Assembly: GCA_003194525.1 (NCBI GenBank) | Contig: NBIV01000397.1 | Span: 1 to 41,059, forward strand | DNA length: 41,059 bases | Direction of reading: 5' to 3' | Origin: Gracilariopsis chorda | Taxonomy: Eukaryota > Rhodophyta > Florideophyceae > Gracilariales > Gracilariaceae | Notes under the pieces: model-generated | Database searches by the model: none | What the model saw: only the letters and a program-made list of their open reading frames with translations | Told to the model about the DNA's origin: nothing | Position numbers and translations under genes: made by a program | Part shown: positions 22,401 to 31,116 of the stretch, piece by piece | Position numbering within the stretch: the first letter of the stretch is position 1 | Layout of the letters: every line of letters starts with the position of its first letter

Positions 22401-23930
22401 CCTTGCTGCCATTTGATCTGGAGCGGGACTTTGCACGCTGCTCTGCTGGGCTGAGCGTCCTGTATGGGATCGATGAACCCGAATGTTAATTGCAGACCAA
22501 ATGACAGTCTTCAAACCCAGTGTCAGAGTTTTCAACAATGATTTGAAATCTGATATCTCTTTGAGGGGATCGCCGATGGGTATCTCACATAGTCGCTGCC
22601 CACTCTCTATGGGATCTTCTTCGTCACGAAGTTGTTGTACTCTTTTCAGAAGTCGCGGTACTTCCTCCCCGAGAGTGAGGTATTTCGAAACCATTGTTTC
22701 CAAGATCTTTACGAGCAATTCCCTGGCTGAAGTTCTCTGCGCTACGTTTTCTGGATCGGTCTTGAGGATACCTTCAATGAGATTCAGTAATAAACGCACA
22801 GAACTTGTCTGCAGCGAATAGCTGAAGTTCGGGTCATGGATATTGGTGGAAAACAAGAAAACGATCTTTTCTAGCTGTGGTATGGAAAGCTTTAGCCTCA
22901 CGCAGTGCACTAGCTCCGCCAGAAATGAGTATGCAATTGGTCGCAGCGTATCCGTTGTAGCACGCCCGGTGCCCACTAATACCTTTTCATCCAAAAGTAG
23001 GTCCAGTTGGTCAAAAAAGCCACTGCGATATGGGCTTCCCAGGATGTGCCTTGTTGCGACCAAGAGCTCTTTTCGGATACTAACAGCGCCTCCTGGGCAC
23101 GACTGCATCAATTTCACAACGCTTCTTGGCACAGAGGTCTCATCGGTCTTCATGAGTTCAGGAAACTGTTTCAAAAGGTATGCCAGAAATGAAACCGTCT
23201 TGACCTGAGCCGCGATAAACTCATTGAAGGTGTTCTTTGGTATCCTGGCTAGAAGTTGAACTGGAATCTCGTGCTGAATCGCGCATATCATTAGCGGAAG
23301 AAGATTGTGAATATTCTTCGCAATCATATGCGGATACATCTGAAAAATCAACATGATAAGAAGAGGGCACTCGATAATTACCTTAAAGGACTGCGTTGAA
23401 GGAGCAATACGAGCTGGTGCCGGCTTCCCAGTTGCAGGCACATCCTTGTGGGATACAAGTAAATTTTCCACGGTTTTCCCAAACCCTTCATATACAAGAA
23501 TCACAAAGTCTAGAAACGGCTGAACCTGACCGTCAAGTTGATTCCTAAAGTTCTTGTGAAGATCCAAAACAATGTGAATGGCAAGCGCAGCATTGTTTTC
23601 ATTATCTATCCGTAGCGCATCCATGGCTAGGTTGAGCACGTCAAGAAGTTTTGCCTTAAGGATATCATTGTGAGGAAAGCGGTTTAAGATTTCCAGAATC
23701 AGAGCCCGAAGTCGATGCGTGGTGTTGTCTACCTGCTGTGGCCGAGTGAGTTGGTTAAGCACAGTCTTGAACGCGGGGAGGAAGATATTCAGAAAAGATT
23801 GATAATCTTGCAGGTTATAGAGGTCGATTGAATCGCGAATTTCCGTTGCCAGCTCCTTGCGGGTTTCTAATGGCGTGCCTGGATCTACTAATCGGGCACA
23901 GTGAACTTCAAAGTTACCGGCCAACAACAT
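10485..23930 (-). CDS. TRA1: TRRAP/Tra1, PIKK-family pseudokinase scaffold of SAGA/NuA4
   Basis: A single uninterrupted ORF of 4481 codons starts at ATG 23930 and ends at TGA 10487-10485. Animal and yeast homologues have about 3700-3900 residues. The N-terminal HEAT-repeat region is recognisable (residues about 30-400, including IIECPLLIMLIFQMYPHMI, FIAAQVKTVSFLAYLLKQF, TLRPIAYSFLAELVHCVR). A FAT domain covers about residues 3000-3680, a coiled coil about 3735-3830, and the pseudokinase about 4080-4390. The catalytic-loop position reads GVGSRRPQNF (about residue 4307), so the Asp and His of the active-kinase DRH are lost, and the DFG position is not kept. A FATC-like end finishes RMECSFQGWF. 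The extra length comes from disordered Ser/Lys/Gln-rich inserts, for example about residues 1895-1990 and 2205-2280 (the latter with KKRPREEH, NLS-like). Known role: activator docking for histone acetyltransferase complexes in the nucleus. Confidence 0.96.
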   Translation of the reverse strand: MLLAGNFEVHCARLVDPGTPLETRKELATEIRDSIDLYNLQDYQSFLNIFLPAFKTVLNQLTRPQQVDNTTHRLRALILEILNRFPHNDILKAKLLDVLNLAMDALRIDNENNAALAIHIVLDLHKNFRNQLDGQVQPFLDFVILVYEGFGKTVENLLVSHKDVPATGKPAPARIAPSTQSFKVIIECPLLIMLIFQMYPHMIAKNIHNLLPLMICAIQHEIPVQLLARIPKNTFNEFIAAQVKTVSFLAYLLKQFPELMKTDETSVPRSVVKLMQSCPGGAVSIRKELLVATRHILGSPYRSGFFDQLDLLLDEKVLVGTGRATTDTLRPIAYSFLAELVHCVRLKLSIPQLEKIVFLFSTNIHDPNFSYSLQTSSVRLLLNLIEGILKTDPENVAQRTSARELLVKILETMVSKYLTLGEEVPRLLKRVQQLRDEEDPIESGQRLCEIPIGDPLKEISDFKSLLKTLTLGLKTVIWSAINIRVHRSHTGRSAQQSSVQSPAPDQMAARLSNMTGTKSSRVRMGLLEKESEMVSTLLAAGRKCFRLYARNEKANGGEEKAGSASCTSGNPPKVNPDQKLITEISHGLKPPSVYASTVAEEKEVFNLFAQIFTVLDPPSFQDVFGSRIGYLFDYIVENPAAISVPQHFLANNGVSKYFADILLNFLVENIHGLEMTGNDGNGSSDARRNRANALLKLFKIVFASVSLFPTNEPVLHLHLATIVRNSLKHAANSTDPAGFLQMLKALFKSINNDKNQIQFDLLYQSFAPLLEHIYDKLLALFEGPCGAMHKDLIIELFLLAPARTSNAFPHLNKLIKPIVWALEAESETAGYGLRNLEFWVNILQPSYLDRLLADVEPALTISLHKHLKAPRKPIAMDVVRVIGKLGSRSRLVKGLTVPFDYEKGASDFKTIRIDWPGGTSVDLEIDGLIRLTVDALQGRRHIRLGKSSVSYNLHAWKFLFSCLSPFLGQMGSSAEIEKDAEQTPSMWSLIGYPESVRLASCGSKDETRRSLSVKSGLVKTILFGLVIASSSLIDDEYQSNIKDMSSGEEGSPVENVKRLCRYFALLTVQECNAHAQGVISQSLTTCSYSALTCSVFVDVLIEAMSQAPRKHSKAGLWWMGLYIKNILEYCSTLKTKEENLETVRGRECSPQETSTDKGKTPMDGVSSPKHHTWAEGLSALLKDSDGREDRVDIDPGMDLRGSVLSEKKTGDDGQADGVKVASQTGKQRLPYGMSYTSCTVRSLGQIIKGLAHCCYKRLWNFRWAAAYGFDTLLKHLPGVVLRSSTFSQYYMLMFRAILFLIRDSTEASTNSVIMTGQNILCGMFQAVFDLRKSQRESVSPVSGPYGKHLREMVLRLLLEILSTSATARETGRSCITALSKVLGVDVVDLIIPLKEHIIRPLQQRPLRQHSIALQLGYLEAVNFCFELGKPVISAELFSSPLREYLLIESMYLLENNALDPVPESDEAFKNKFPYPKYYEAETIRQLLYLRRQVLELLRNLSTHCSDFLKQPANESLYKSVTNYFFKNIQSKDEQIVQSSKQGLKQAIDRHQRPKELLQQNLRPMLTNLGDYKMLTISYLQGLSRILELFSHWFNVSLGEKLLEHLQKWTEPEKIASVKKIALGSESRVAAAILDLFHLLPSSASQFLPRVVDMVIRLEAVLTLAAPGAAHLGLKNSMSASTSPYRAPLLKYCDQHASAASEFLLPRLGDEKMRQLFFVMVGTNEAHKLRKDLMDKPERLFSPSIFGTDSGQGKTLYIISLIDLLATRNPSWLSSDPIIMSSLISYWRKLTRSNDISRHDSSSRYQVQALKILSEVFIRYCKTFRSEVNLLFELLAVFSFRTTCDFTFVKSFLDETVTQVCPNPSKNSIIRKFFAVFQDASTSQERKLHGLHYVVIPLISHHLKKNTSTKGQHCEKVSDSASEARANLQPSKAALAKSIKKDNAPSQGLTQPAKTEQERHGVQNSSSSRTGKAVTANTTQSALSAGEKEDTIDPALVQKIVTDVLDQPDETLRCYDELLSVELLRLATVLIKHTPVEIGRYRRELIKFGWNNLKREESAAKYWAFVAVTQFFESYQAPTKLVLQVYVALLRACQADGKNLVQRALDTLMPVLPRHLVHNPSEHKYPIWIRYTKKILLEDGHSIQNLVHIWQIIARHPRLFFLSRAQFVPFMVNSLSKFALTPNAAPENRRLGLDLVDLIIGWEETRRQKKSDGSFLQEDDALSSSHKKRPREEHSDGHDHQGKSGTINDPRDAGPPAKLQKGNDGQPLTASKAATSVAVASKTAQDADDFKPNATMLDLLASFLVQMPIRPTDQRETSLITRRSLKLLERLLQLWPDTSIRLNFVERLLTPIPTEKQPNTASTASSGKGQSNTMSTENHTVDNKGHKTYQRSDKTDQVRMKRIAVRNSALVTSLLVSSVAIKYQGLKFVELNKNAIRAFIQPSVTENAISTASQFSSLIPIVLEKYKPLPSNNISPKSGVSKALVKPGEEQSKAPGSSTKSSLPSSEARSESGDQTWVAKFMTELHTALEMCLKSNDHRQNYCGMLVLKALWTASPQEFLKYKEKLMRLLQRMVKEFLTSGQAAGTAGAASSLQGAHHVTGRAQKTVERGSGQTVTNSNMKAGSTKAQESVGDAAKGAKGKVVVEIDSLFKRCESECLRLCLSLVKCYIATLDPNPKRQVIHVLLQLIDKGTDVEVLIQVVKLVESLVFWSPSGHGIQPGAREPLTTKDKTQLLQRMIAFEKIKVEGSQRLMDAYLSIILKSFRGGESPHRRLDVQSKLERGFMIGLKSHGSSLRQKFFEIYESYVGGSATFRLHYIISKHEWEFLADTLWIRNATELLISSAEKDHRIELASGARLFPKLASYTKDEDVVMEDASQQRKNTSQAVILGISDVSLWQFGSALDRLRSGDFVASLISLMNRDEEIACKTWVLVVPQVWAQLAPGEQTSLGKSLSSLLNKEYHQTQVSWPRNNIQALLESVVRFQPLPCFRANSIRYLGSRWNAWHSALTYLELRHDIVLSRLEGETISDKTRQVLQAELEDIADSQIKIFVSLQEKDYLAGAWKARARMKHTYRGLSFEQMGLFADAQEAYEEGLGENISTGSISSKTGQAGSHEILFCEERWIECAKNLCQWEVLTELSRTAVNPKLLHECLWRIADWTALKDLLRKKPSQDSSKMQIYEAYVHLQQNKLEEGETFVKEGFERALEKLASLPESADFDCMETTLVQFQQLVELQESAHILNDLNALSRHDSANVKVEQKIENVRKVLNTWRERLPSPHEPLWIWNDILLWRNHVHAVVVNVLEALKEAANSKIEAAQNSSAANTSGIRNASVNTQVAQVQAANVIAQALPQHVLVMGVNETAWNVHRFAKTCRKQGFPDVALYVLQKLYPFGTMEVTEYFMKTKEMARAYMVGPRGLEKHVESGLQEISRCNMDHLNTRQRAQLFALKGKLLAQLGREDESVEAISTALYNSADVGSAWLSWGQHCDNMQKKAAEDPSAFSNFAEGVDADEKQIEELIGVSSGYAAELAFRESAVKCYLQAVRFGSRRARAFLPRVLRLLSLDVQSRVSFDFTTRSLIEHQNSLTPSAAKTDPGSSSAGADKDKEKSLKGTLSSTQGQGNVEKVKGVGSQSESTKTEPLSSERKGVSRALSAAILDIPSWMWLPWLPQLLQMLGRKEGLTVTPILTRIARQFPQAIYFPLKAYMEDRKGVDRPKRQLFREALKLWRPVAAPLRMVATPAHLEVTMKQVQQLKDQVQKLNRKYLDLRKELEKTEETVQASVQTNARTQESARAVEKRDKLRNTVLQLRKYLEKSVQNYHLNVQRQRQIQESIPGGPRPSHGHGGLQSSASAQKSGKAESGNKAEQKEVSKSTVIESKDKKDGNEAGTKLGTEEGGEAQGGAKKGGPLNGAQAQGMKVSTSTSPYELADTIMAQVVKYHQEMFLELEGIATDLSYRLKIEREELLLGLMNALLLRCFQSGTKSWKEEIKPSIRSALEEISRSSFGIGVSEQQGMEQKGGGELSDLKEAFAAELSPQTAKEFPEDVGSFIERLRRWQGIFQKRVDRLPEYVKLEKVCKQLLNINGSEIEVFGQYCGMEGSEPCIGRHATIERISGDVKVIQRATGCCRGIEVLGSDGKWYRFVAEQYGLHVQMAEQRAGQLLRLVNDWVFAKEAVAMQKRMHVAVGQYISTGARSRLVRYEGEMSSLSEALEEYVGRRGEGSEDVMMAFRRAERAGRERRVGEKGEALSVSEVFAARVEAYEAVCGGEGGVGDGVLAEWVRRRMRDVEGVMWVRKRFAETVGSGSAVWYALGVGSRRPQNFVVRWDSGTVQHVGVRVLVSSRGVVEHDEAVPFRLTRNMRAMMGGGVGVGGPLMGALSGALLAMARHEDELRVFAECVMRDEVGAGCDAGAGASCGSEVRHVDELAHVEQCLRASVARVGERLRGATVAAGAEGAAALALGERLLRDAVAVRNLARMECSFQGWF

Positions 23931-25388
23931 GCTGCTGGTTAGTTAGGTATGTACAAGAACCCTAATGGTATTGGAACCGGGAAGATAGTAGTAGTGGGGC
24001 TGCTTTTGAAGGCAAAGAAGGCGAAAGTCCGAAACGAAATATGATGATGCTGGTTCAAAGGGCAAGTGCCGTTGAGGCGTCTTTTCTCAGAAATAGAAGA
24101 TAGGACGAGCTTGCAGAGTGGTTTTGAGCGAATTTGAGCTACGTCTTCTTCATCAATATTCGGTTGTGTCGCATGGAAACGACGATGGGATGCTCAAGCC
24201 CTTCAAGGCTCTTGAAATGTAGAAAAACTCCAATTCCGCTCTCAGAAGTTGAAGCAGGCACTTCCGCCCAACCAGTTGGAAAACCACGGCAACGAGTACG
24301 TTAGTAGCCTGTAGTATGACACACTTGTAGACGAAAACTAGGAGGTTGCGAACAGATGAAAACGGTGCGCAGCAGGTAACCAAACCAACCAACGGCAGCT
24401 GACGAAGATGGAAAACGTTCTAAAGACCTGCGTATCTTATGCGGGACAGTTGGAACTATGTGAATTTTTCGATTCCCATCATCCTACGTTCATTTGGCGG
24501 TAATTCGGAACTTCAGAAATCCAACTCCTAAAAACAGTGAATGAGCAGAGCCCGTTTTGCCTTTTTCGGGAGTTAAAGAGGACGGGGCTTGAGACGATTG
24601 GTTTGCCAAAAGAGGGGGCTGGTGTAGAGCAAATCCTGTTTTTCGATTTTGTATTTAGCCAATTTTTGGTTTTGTAAAAATACGACTTCTACAAAGGTAG
24701 CAGATGTCTATCAAAGAGTCATTTTTAGGTGCATTGTGTTTTTTGCAGTGCCAATTGGTCAGCAATGTTTCAACAAAAAGCCAGCAAACTTGAAAGTGAA
24801 AGCTTGTACGTTCTCTATTCAGAAGAACGAAAAGCGGTTAGGCTATGCATAGAAGCATTTAGTTGTTCTTAATTTTTGATGTGCAGCTGTTCTCTTTATC
24901 TCCCAATAAGTGGACCAAACGGCTGTATCCTTGCATTGCGTCAAAGAAAGCAATAATGTCAGTTATCTTCACATTGCCGAAAATAAGAAGCTAGTTGTAG
25001 TATACGTTGCTCTATTGCGATTCAAACTAGCATGGTTCAGCGCCACTATGACAAACAGAAAGCAAGCTTTAAGAGACGATAAAAAGTCCACGCCTTGTCC
25101 TGGTCTCAAATCAAGCCCCGTTCTATATAATAGGTGCTAAACGTACCAAGTGCTAAGTAAGATTTTACGTATTTTTCGGCGAGACCACATCCGCGCAGTC
25201 GTCGGGACGTTATTTTTGACCCACCGCACCTTGGAATCCTCTTCCTGCCTGTGTCGTAGTTGTTACGTCTATCGAGGTGTGCCCTGTCGAAGCAAGAAGA
25301 GCGGCATAATGGCATCGTAGCAAAGAGTTCTTCGACTTCCTGAACGACAAAATTTCTCCAATTTTACAAAGTCAACCTCCGCAGCCAG
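23931..25388. other. interval upstream of TRRAP/Tra1 and NB-ARC/WD40 genes
   Basis: I see no convincing ORF or RNA gene. It should contain the TRRAP/Tra1 promoter on the minus strand and whatever drove the plus-strand NB-ARC gene (divergent arrangement). The part after about 24600 is AT-richer. Confidence 0.5.
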
Positions 25389-28078
25389 ATGAGTACACTG
25401 TGCGTCGGAATACGGTGCCACGGAACCCGCCAAGACTACAGTACAAGCGATACATGTGAAGGCAAACTGAAAGATGCTGTTCTCTGCAAGGAGGAAGGCC
25501 AAGTTGTGGCTATTCTATCGTGCGGACAAGGTGGCGTTGGTAACACATGTGCCTTGCGAGGTCTTGCTGGCGAAACAGAAGTCAAGAGTGCATTTCCTGG
25601 AGGACTTCTTTACATCCAACTCGGCAATGACGCGACTATGAAGAGCATTGTGGAAGGCATTGCGACCGTAGTGTAGAAGACAGGGGGTAAGCAATTGGCT
25701 AAGAATATAAGAGAAATGCCATAAGAAAAAGCAGCGGAGGAGGCCTCGGATTGGTTCTGCGCGCACATTTGTTTATTTTTTGTTGATGATATCTGGCGAG
25801 TGAATGGGATTGACTCGGCTGTGTTGACTATTCTTGAATCAATGACGAACGAGAAAAGTCGAATGATGTACAAAAGTAGAGATGAGCATTTCCTAAATCG
25901 GGCTCACAGGATGATTGAATTTTGGAAGAAAGACACGCACGGGGAACTGTCGCGCCGGATGCTGATGAAACACGCAGGGTTTGATGCAGAGTGTGACCTC
26001 AGGGAGGAGAACAAGAAAGCATTCGAGGCTATTCTGGATATGTGTGACGGGCTTCCGCTCGCATGTGGTATTGCTGGAAGTTCAGTGTGGAATATTTCAC
26101 GCACGAAGAGCGCAGAGGAGAAACAAAACGCATGGTCAAGGTTTCACCAGGACACATTGTCGCACAGAAGAGTTATGTACGATGTTACAATGGAGGGGTA
26201 CGGCAAATTGCCCAAGATCGTCGATGCTTCTCTCGAAGTTCTGGAAAAGAGTGACAGTAAGGGTAGGTACTGTGAACGGTTTCGGGCTTTGTGCGTTCTT
26301 CAGAAGCAGCAGAAAGTTTCGACTCGTATGCTTCAAAAATTGTGGGATATGGAGAACTTGGCTGATACGGAACGAGTTGTGGACAGGTTCAAAGAAGTGT
26401 CCATTGCACAGAAACGGGATAATGGAGGTTTGGTATACATTCAGTTGCATGACATTGTTCTCGATATTGCGACTCGAATGGTGGAGGAAAGAGATGAGAG
26501 ACACAAACTATTTCGAGATCTGGTTTACAGTTACACTCTAGTCCTTCGATGGAGTGATACTTCGTTTGAGTGGTGGGAAACAGAAGATGACGGCTACATT
26601 TATGAAAACGTATGCAGACTTCTTAGGAATGCCAAACATGTGCGCCAACTGATGTGGCTGTTGTCAAAGCCGCAATGGATCGCAAAGCGTCTCGTGAAGA
26701 ATGGTATCTAGGCCGTTGAGCTGGACCTAAAGCGTGGCATAGCCCTCGCAGAGAACAGCAATTACGGGTATGCGAATCACAAGGAGCATCTAGATATGGT
26801 ACGCAGAGCTGCGCGCATGGCCCACACTACAGTCGCCACGAACCTTCGTGAAGTTTGGTTTCAACTGCACGGGCGTTTGCTGTTGCACGCGACACAATGC
26901 GAGCAGACGAAGAAGTTTGTGGAGGAAATTGAGGAGTGCGCGCCGAGACCATGGGTAAAGGGATCTTTGGGGTTTTGGCAAGCCCCAGGTGCTGCTGAGG
27001 AAATTATCAAACCCTCCTGGAGATGCAATGAAATTAAGAGTGGAGGACGATGAAACTTGGGTTTTCTGGAGATCATACGCTGATGTGGACAGAATGGGTG
27101 TCTCCAAGCACACGAAAACGAGTGGTGTGTGCGAACATCACCCTTTCGTCATGAAAGAAGAGGACAGAGCGTGGCTATTCGATGTTCACTGCGAAGCATT
27201 CGCCACAATGGGCGATGGGAGAAGCATTGTGACAGCGCATGGCAACGGCAGAAGTGTGACGTGGAATACAGATACGGGGGAAAAGGAGCGAGAGCCTCGG
27301 ATACATTTCAGATTCTGAGTCGAAGTATATTGGGTTTAGCTTTGACGGGAACCGAGTGGAGTCCACTTCTTTACAACACGAGATCCGAGTATGGGATACA
27401 TGCAGCGGTGAGGCGATGGGGGTACAGCTCGTGGGCCACACAGCGCGTGTGACATGTGTTGCGTTTAGCGTCAACGGAAGTGTGCTTGTGTCGGGGTGTT
27501 TGGATGAGACGGTGCGCGTGTGAAACGCGCAGACCGGGGAAGCGCTGACCCCGCCGCTCGTTCGTCACCGTAATTGGGTTGAGTGGGTGACTGTGAGCGC
27601 AGACGGCAAGCGCATTGTGTCGGGGTGCTGGGAAAAGACGGTGCGCGTGTGGAACGCGCAGCCCGGGGAGGTGCTGACGGCGCCACTCGTCGGTCACAGT
27701 GGTTGGGTTTGGTGCGTGGCTGTGAGCGCGGACGGCAAGCGCATTGTGTCGGGGTCCTCGGGGTCCTTGGACAAAACGGTGCGCGTGTGGAACGCGCAGA
27801 CCGGGGAGGCGCAGACGCCTCCGCTCGTCGGTCACATTGGTTCGGCTACGTGCGTGGCTGTGAGCGCAGACGGTAAGCGCATTGTGTTGGGGTCCGAAAA
27901 CAAGACGGTGTGCGTGCGGAACGCGGAAAACGGGGAATCGGAGCGTCTGTTTATGCTCGACGGTGTTCCAACTGCCGTAGCGATGGACGCGCAGTGTTCA
28001 AAAGTTGTGTCGGTTGATCGTCGGGGTGTGAGCCGTTTGTGGGACGTGAGCAGCGGAGAGGTCGCAAAAGCAGTGTAG
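25389..28078 (+). pseudogene. NB-ARC/WD40 (NLR-like) gene, multiply disrupted
   Basis: Frame 1 carries a P-loop (GQGGVGNT, about 25524-25547) in which the Lys of GKT is replaced by Asn, then Walker B (LFFVDDIW, about 25770), a GLPLA motif (DGLPLACGIAG, about 26043) and an MHD-like LHDIVLDIA (about 26446). The reading frame is interrupted by TAG 25674, TAA 25722 and TAG 26709, then shifts near 27000. A C-terminal WD40 array follows from about 27370 to 28070 in another frame (VRVWNAQTGE, SADGKRIVSG repeated). There a TGA at 27521-27523 replaces the conserved Trp codon. Family role: nucleotide-dependent signalling switch with a WD40 sensor, often linked to self/non-self recognition. The start is not certain and an N-terminal effector domain is not visible. 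The final ORF 27587-28078 alone is intact. Confidence 0.85.
27465..27935 (+). repeat. near-identical WD40 DNA repeats (129-bp unit)
   Basis: The segment starting GTGAGCGCAGACGGC recurs at 27593, 27722 and 27860, with an earlier diverged copy. Spacing is 129 bp (43 codons), except for one 138-bp unit that contains a 9-bp duplication (GGGTCCTCGGGGTCCTT). Nucleotide identity between units is high even at silent sites, which suggests recent duplication or homogenisation. Confidence 0.85.
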
Positions 28079-31000
28079 AAGCTGAGCAGGTTTGGTTAAG
28101 GCAGAAGGCGTTCTGATCGCTCAGAGTGGGTGCTGTGGTTGGGTTATGTCAAATCCAGTAGGCGGTTTTGGGCTCTGGTTTGGCGGCATTCGGGTTTTGG
28201 TAAACGGTAACCTGTTTGGCGCCAAAAGAGCGAATGCCGCATTTTGCGGAACAGTTCGTACGGGGCGGAGGCATCTCCGACTTTCGCATTTTGAGTGCAC
28301 GCTAAAGCTCTGAATTAATGAATTTGAGTGTGCGCTTTTTGCGATTTGAGATTTTAGGAATCTCCCAATTTTGACAAAAGGTGCCTAATAATTCGCTGGC
28401 GAAGAGCTGACGGCGGCCATTACCCTTGTAGCGCTCATTCCCAGATGCCGTCTATGAACAGATATCACATCACATTAAGGCGGATCAGCTCTTGCCCGCT
28501 ATAAATATGATGCTGTTGTTGCTGTGGACAGACGAAGCCTAATTCCGACTTCGACGTACCAACTCTCTAAAAAGGTAGTCTCTGCCGCAAAGGCCAAATT
28601 CTCGAGGCACAAGTTCTGCTGCAGAACTAGTTGCGGATTTTTTTGCTTTCTCTTGATTCGTATGACCAAAGAAGTCGGCACACGACGACTGGCGGCTTAA
28701 TGCACTGTGCCCAAAGCGGGGTCGGTGGTGTTGATCCCTCAGCGCAGTACTAATCCAGCAAAATTGTTGGCTCTGCTGCTCTAGAAATGAGCTACGACAG
28801 CTTCAATGATCCATATCTCCCGGGCGGGTTTAACAACTCAGGTTAAACTTTTTGCTTTACGGCTTTAGGCCAGGCTTTTTTATTGTTGTTGTTGCTTATG
28901 GTCTCAAGCTAATAACTTCGAAAGAGTGGTGAGTGTCCATATTGATTTAGTATATAACGAACTTCCTTTTCTGCATGTATTCCAACATCCTTAATACTAG
29001 AGTTGTTAAACTGTAAAGAGGTTAAAGAGAAGGGTACAACTTCCATTAAGGCTGAATGCCACAGTATGATACTCAGTATCAATGGATATGTTTATCCACA
29101 GTTCCACATGACGTACAATAATCGGTCTTGATGATACCAAAAACCTCTGCTCAATCGTCTGCATACTCTTATGCGTGTCCACACACTTTTGTGCTTGTGT
29201 TACACTATTCGTGAAGCTGCAAAACGGAATATGTCTGTGGAAAGTCTTCTTGCTCAGTGGATAATAAAAGCAATCCCTGCTTACGCAATTGCTTTTTTAT
29301 TGTCTCATGAGGATATCAATACTTCCCCAAGAAGTTTCCCAGACTGATCTGGTACTTACGAGAAAATGTTGATGTATGCGCAAATGCGGTCGCACCACTC
29401 ACTCAAAAGCGAACTGCTAACTTGAAAAGCAAGTATCTACGTAATGGATGTTATTTTTTATTCCAGTTCTAATCGTAGACCCCTTCAGCTTCCCATCAAT
29501 GGAAGCGTACAGTGTTAGTCTATGATATGACGTCGAGGCCTTGCTCTTCTAGAAGAGGAAGAAAATTTCTCCGTGGCGATGTCCCTCTGTAGTGACATAT
29601 AACAACAATGTGATCAATGCCATATCCTGTATGAGCACAACGTGATCCGCCTTCTCGGGGTGTGCTCGTCTTCTCGCCACCGTCAGGAGAAGCTAAATTG
29701 AGTTACAAACGGGGTTTTCGAGGAGACCAACCCCTTTTTGGTGGTCAGAATCAAAGGCTTCTAGCGCTAACAGTTCAAGTTTGCAACAAATCTGGCTCTT
29801 GTACCTTTCTTTTTAGGAATGAGTATCAGATGGCCGGGCTTTCTCACCTTTACGAAGATTTTTTTCTGCCAATAAACATGCTAAGTTCTGAATATCGATT
29901 GTGCAACTTTTTGTTAAACCATCCTGCTCCAAACAAGAAACACGGTATCTCCTCTGAATTAACCAGCCTCCTCTTACTACTGTGAGGTATGGCGATGGAA
30001 ACGGCAGTGGCCCCATCTAAGACGCAACAAGTTGATCCGCCGACCATAGCGTACCGACCTTTTTGCTCATACAACTGAAGGGGACGAGATGGGGATCGGC
30101 AGATGAACCCTGAAACCCTTGACCAGCGACCTCGCCAGCTCATGGAGGTTGTACGTCGAGCTCTGCTTCGACCATATACATGGACCAAACAATTGGTAAA
30201 GGGTTAACCCTCTTAGCCGTCTAAACTTCAACCTTGGCAGCAGGCCGAGATTCAGATACCAATCTTGGTAATATTGTGTTTCTCCATGTGCCAGTATGGA
30301 AAATGATTAGCCCTCATATCCCTCATAACCCTCTTGCCTCATGTCGAAGAATGCCCGAACTCTGTTCCAAGTATCAGACTCAGCGGAACCAAACGCATGT
30401 GATTCTGACGGTGTGTATTAAGCTTTTTTCCTGATTGCCAGTCTAGCTAGTATGTGTACCACCGGCACCAAGGGTAGAAAGCGAAAGGTCGTGATGCCCG
30501 TTGACACAAAATACCCGGCCATATTTTGGTTTTTGAAATTGTAGCCTTCCTATCTCGCCAATTAACACGCGATTCGCGACTCAAGGGCACCTTCTGCCGA
30601 GGAACTTCAGAAAGCCCAAAAATCAAGATCCTTTCGGAGCTCCACAATTTTTACACCGTTGCAACCGTCTCGGCCAGTAGAATGCGCCTACAGAGCCGCA
30701 GACCAATCGGAAGAAAGTGTGCTGAGATATTGGCGCTTGACCCGCACCGCTTCAAGCCAAATGTGGTCATGATTTGGCGCTGTGATCACCGTAAAAAACA
30801 ATCATAAAATTAGTATTTTCCATCTTGCGCAGCACATATTTACCAACAGAGCTGGACCTCACCACCCTTTCCCATACCCCATGATCAGCAAACCGCGCTC
30901 GTACAGGCAATACCAACATACTCCTACCCAGACTCTGAACCCCGTCCTCCTGTATCGCTGCCCTGCCCATCGAACGATATTAGCCCATACCCCTTCAGTT

Positions 31001-31116
31001 CAACACCCACCCTTCCCCGCCCGCTCCGCTTTGGCACTAGCAGTTTGCCCGCTCCTCTTTATGCACAATCTCTTTTGCTCTCAGAACAAGATCTTGTTCG
31101 CACCAAGGAAGGCTAA
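28079..31116. other. interval with no recognised gene
   Basis: AT-richer noncoding sequence. ORFs are under 110 codons and unrecognised. I see no tRNA, rRNA or clear terminal inverted repeat. The left end of the downstream putative transposon, if it is one, should lie somewhere here. Confidence 0.5.

Noticed and set aside
24153..24852. Short ORFs upstream of TRRAP/Tra1 and the NB-ARC gene
   Set aside because: Under 80 codons with no recognisable domain.
29662..30807. Plus-strand ORFs of 66-107 codons
   Set aside because: No recognisable family and no supporting signals.
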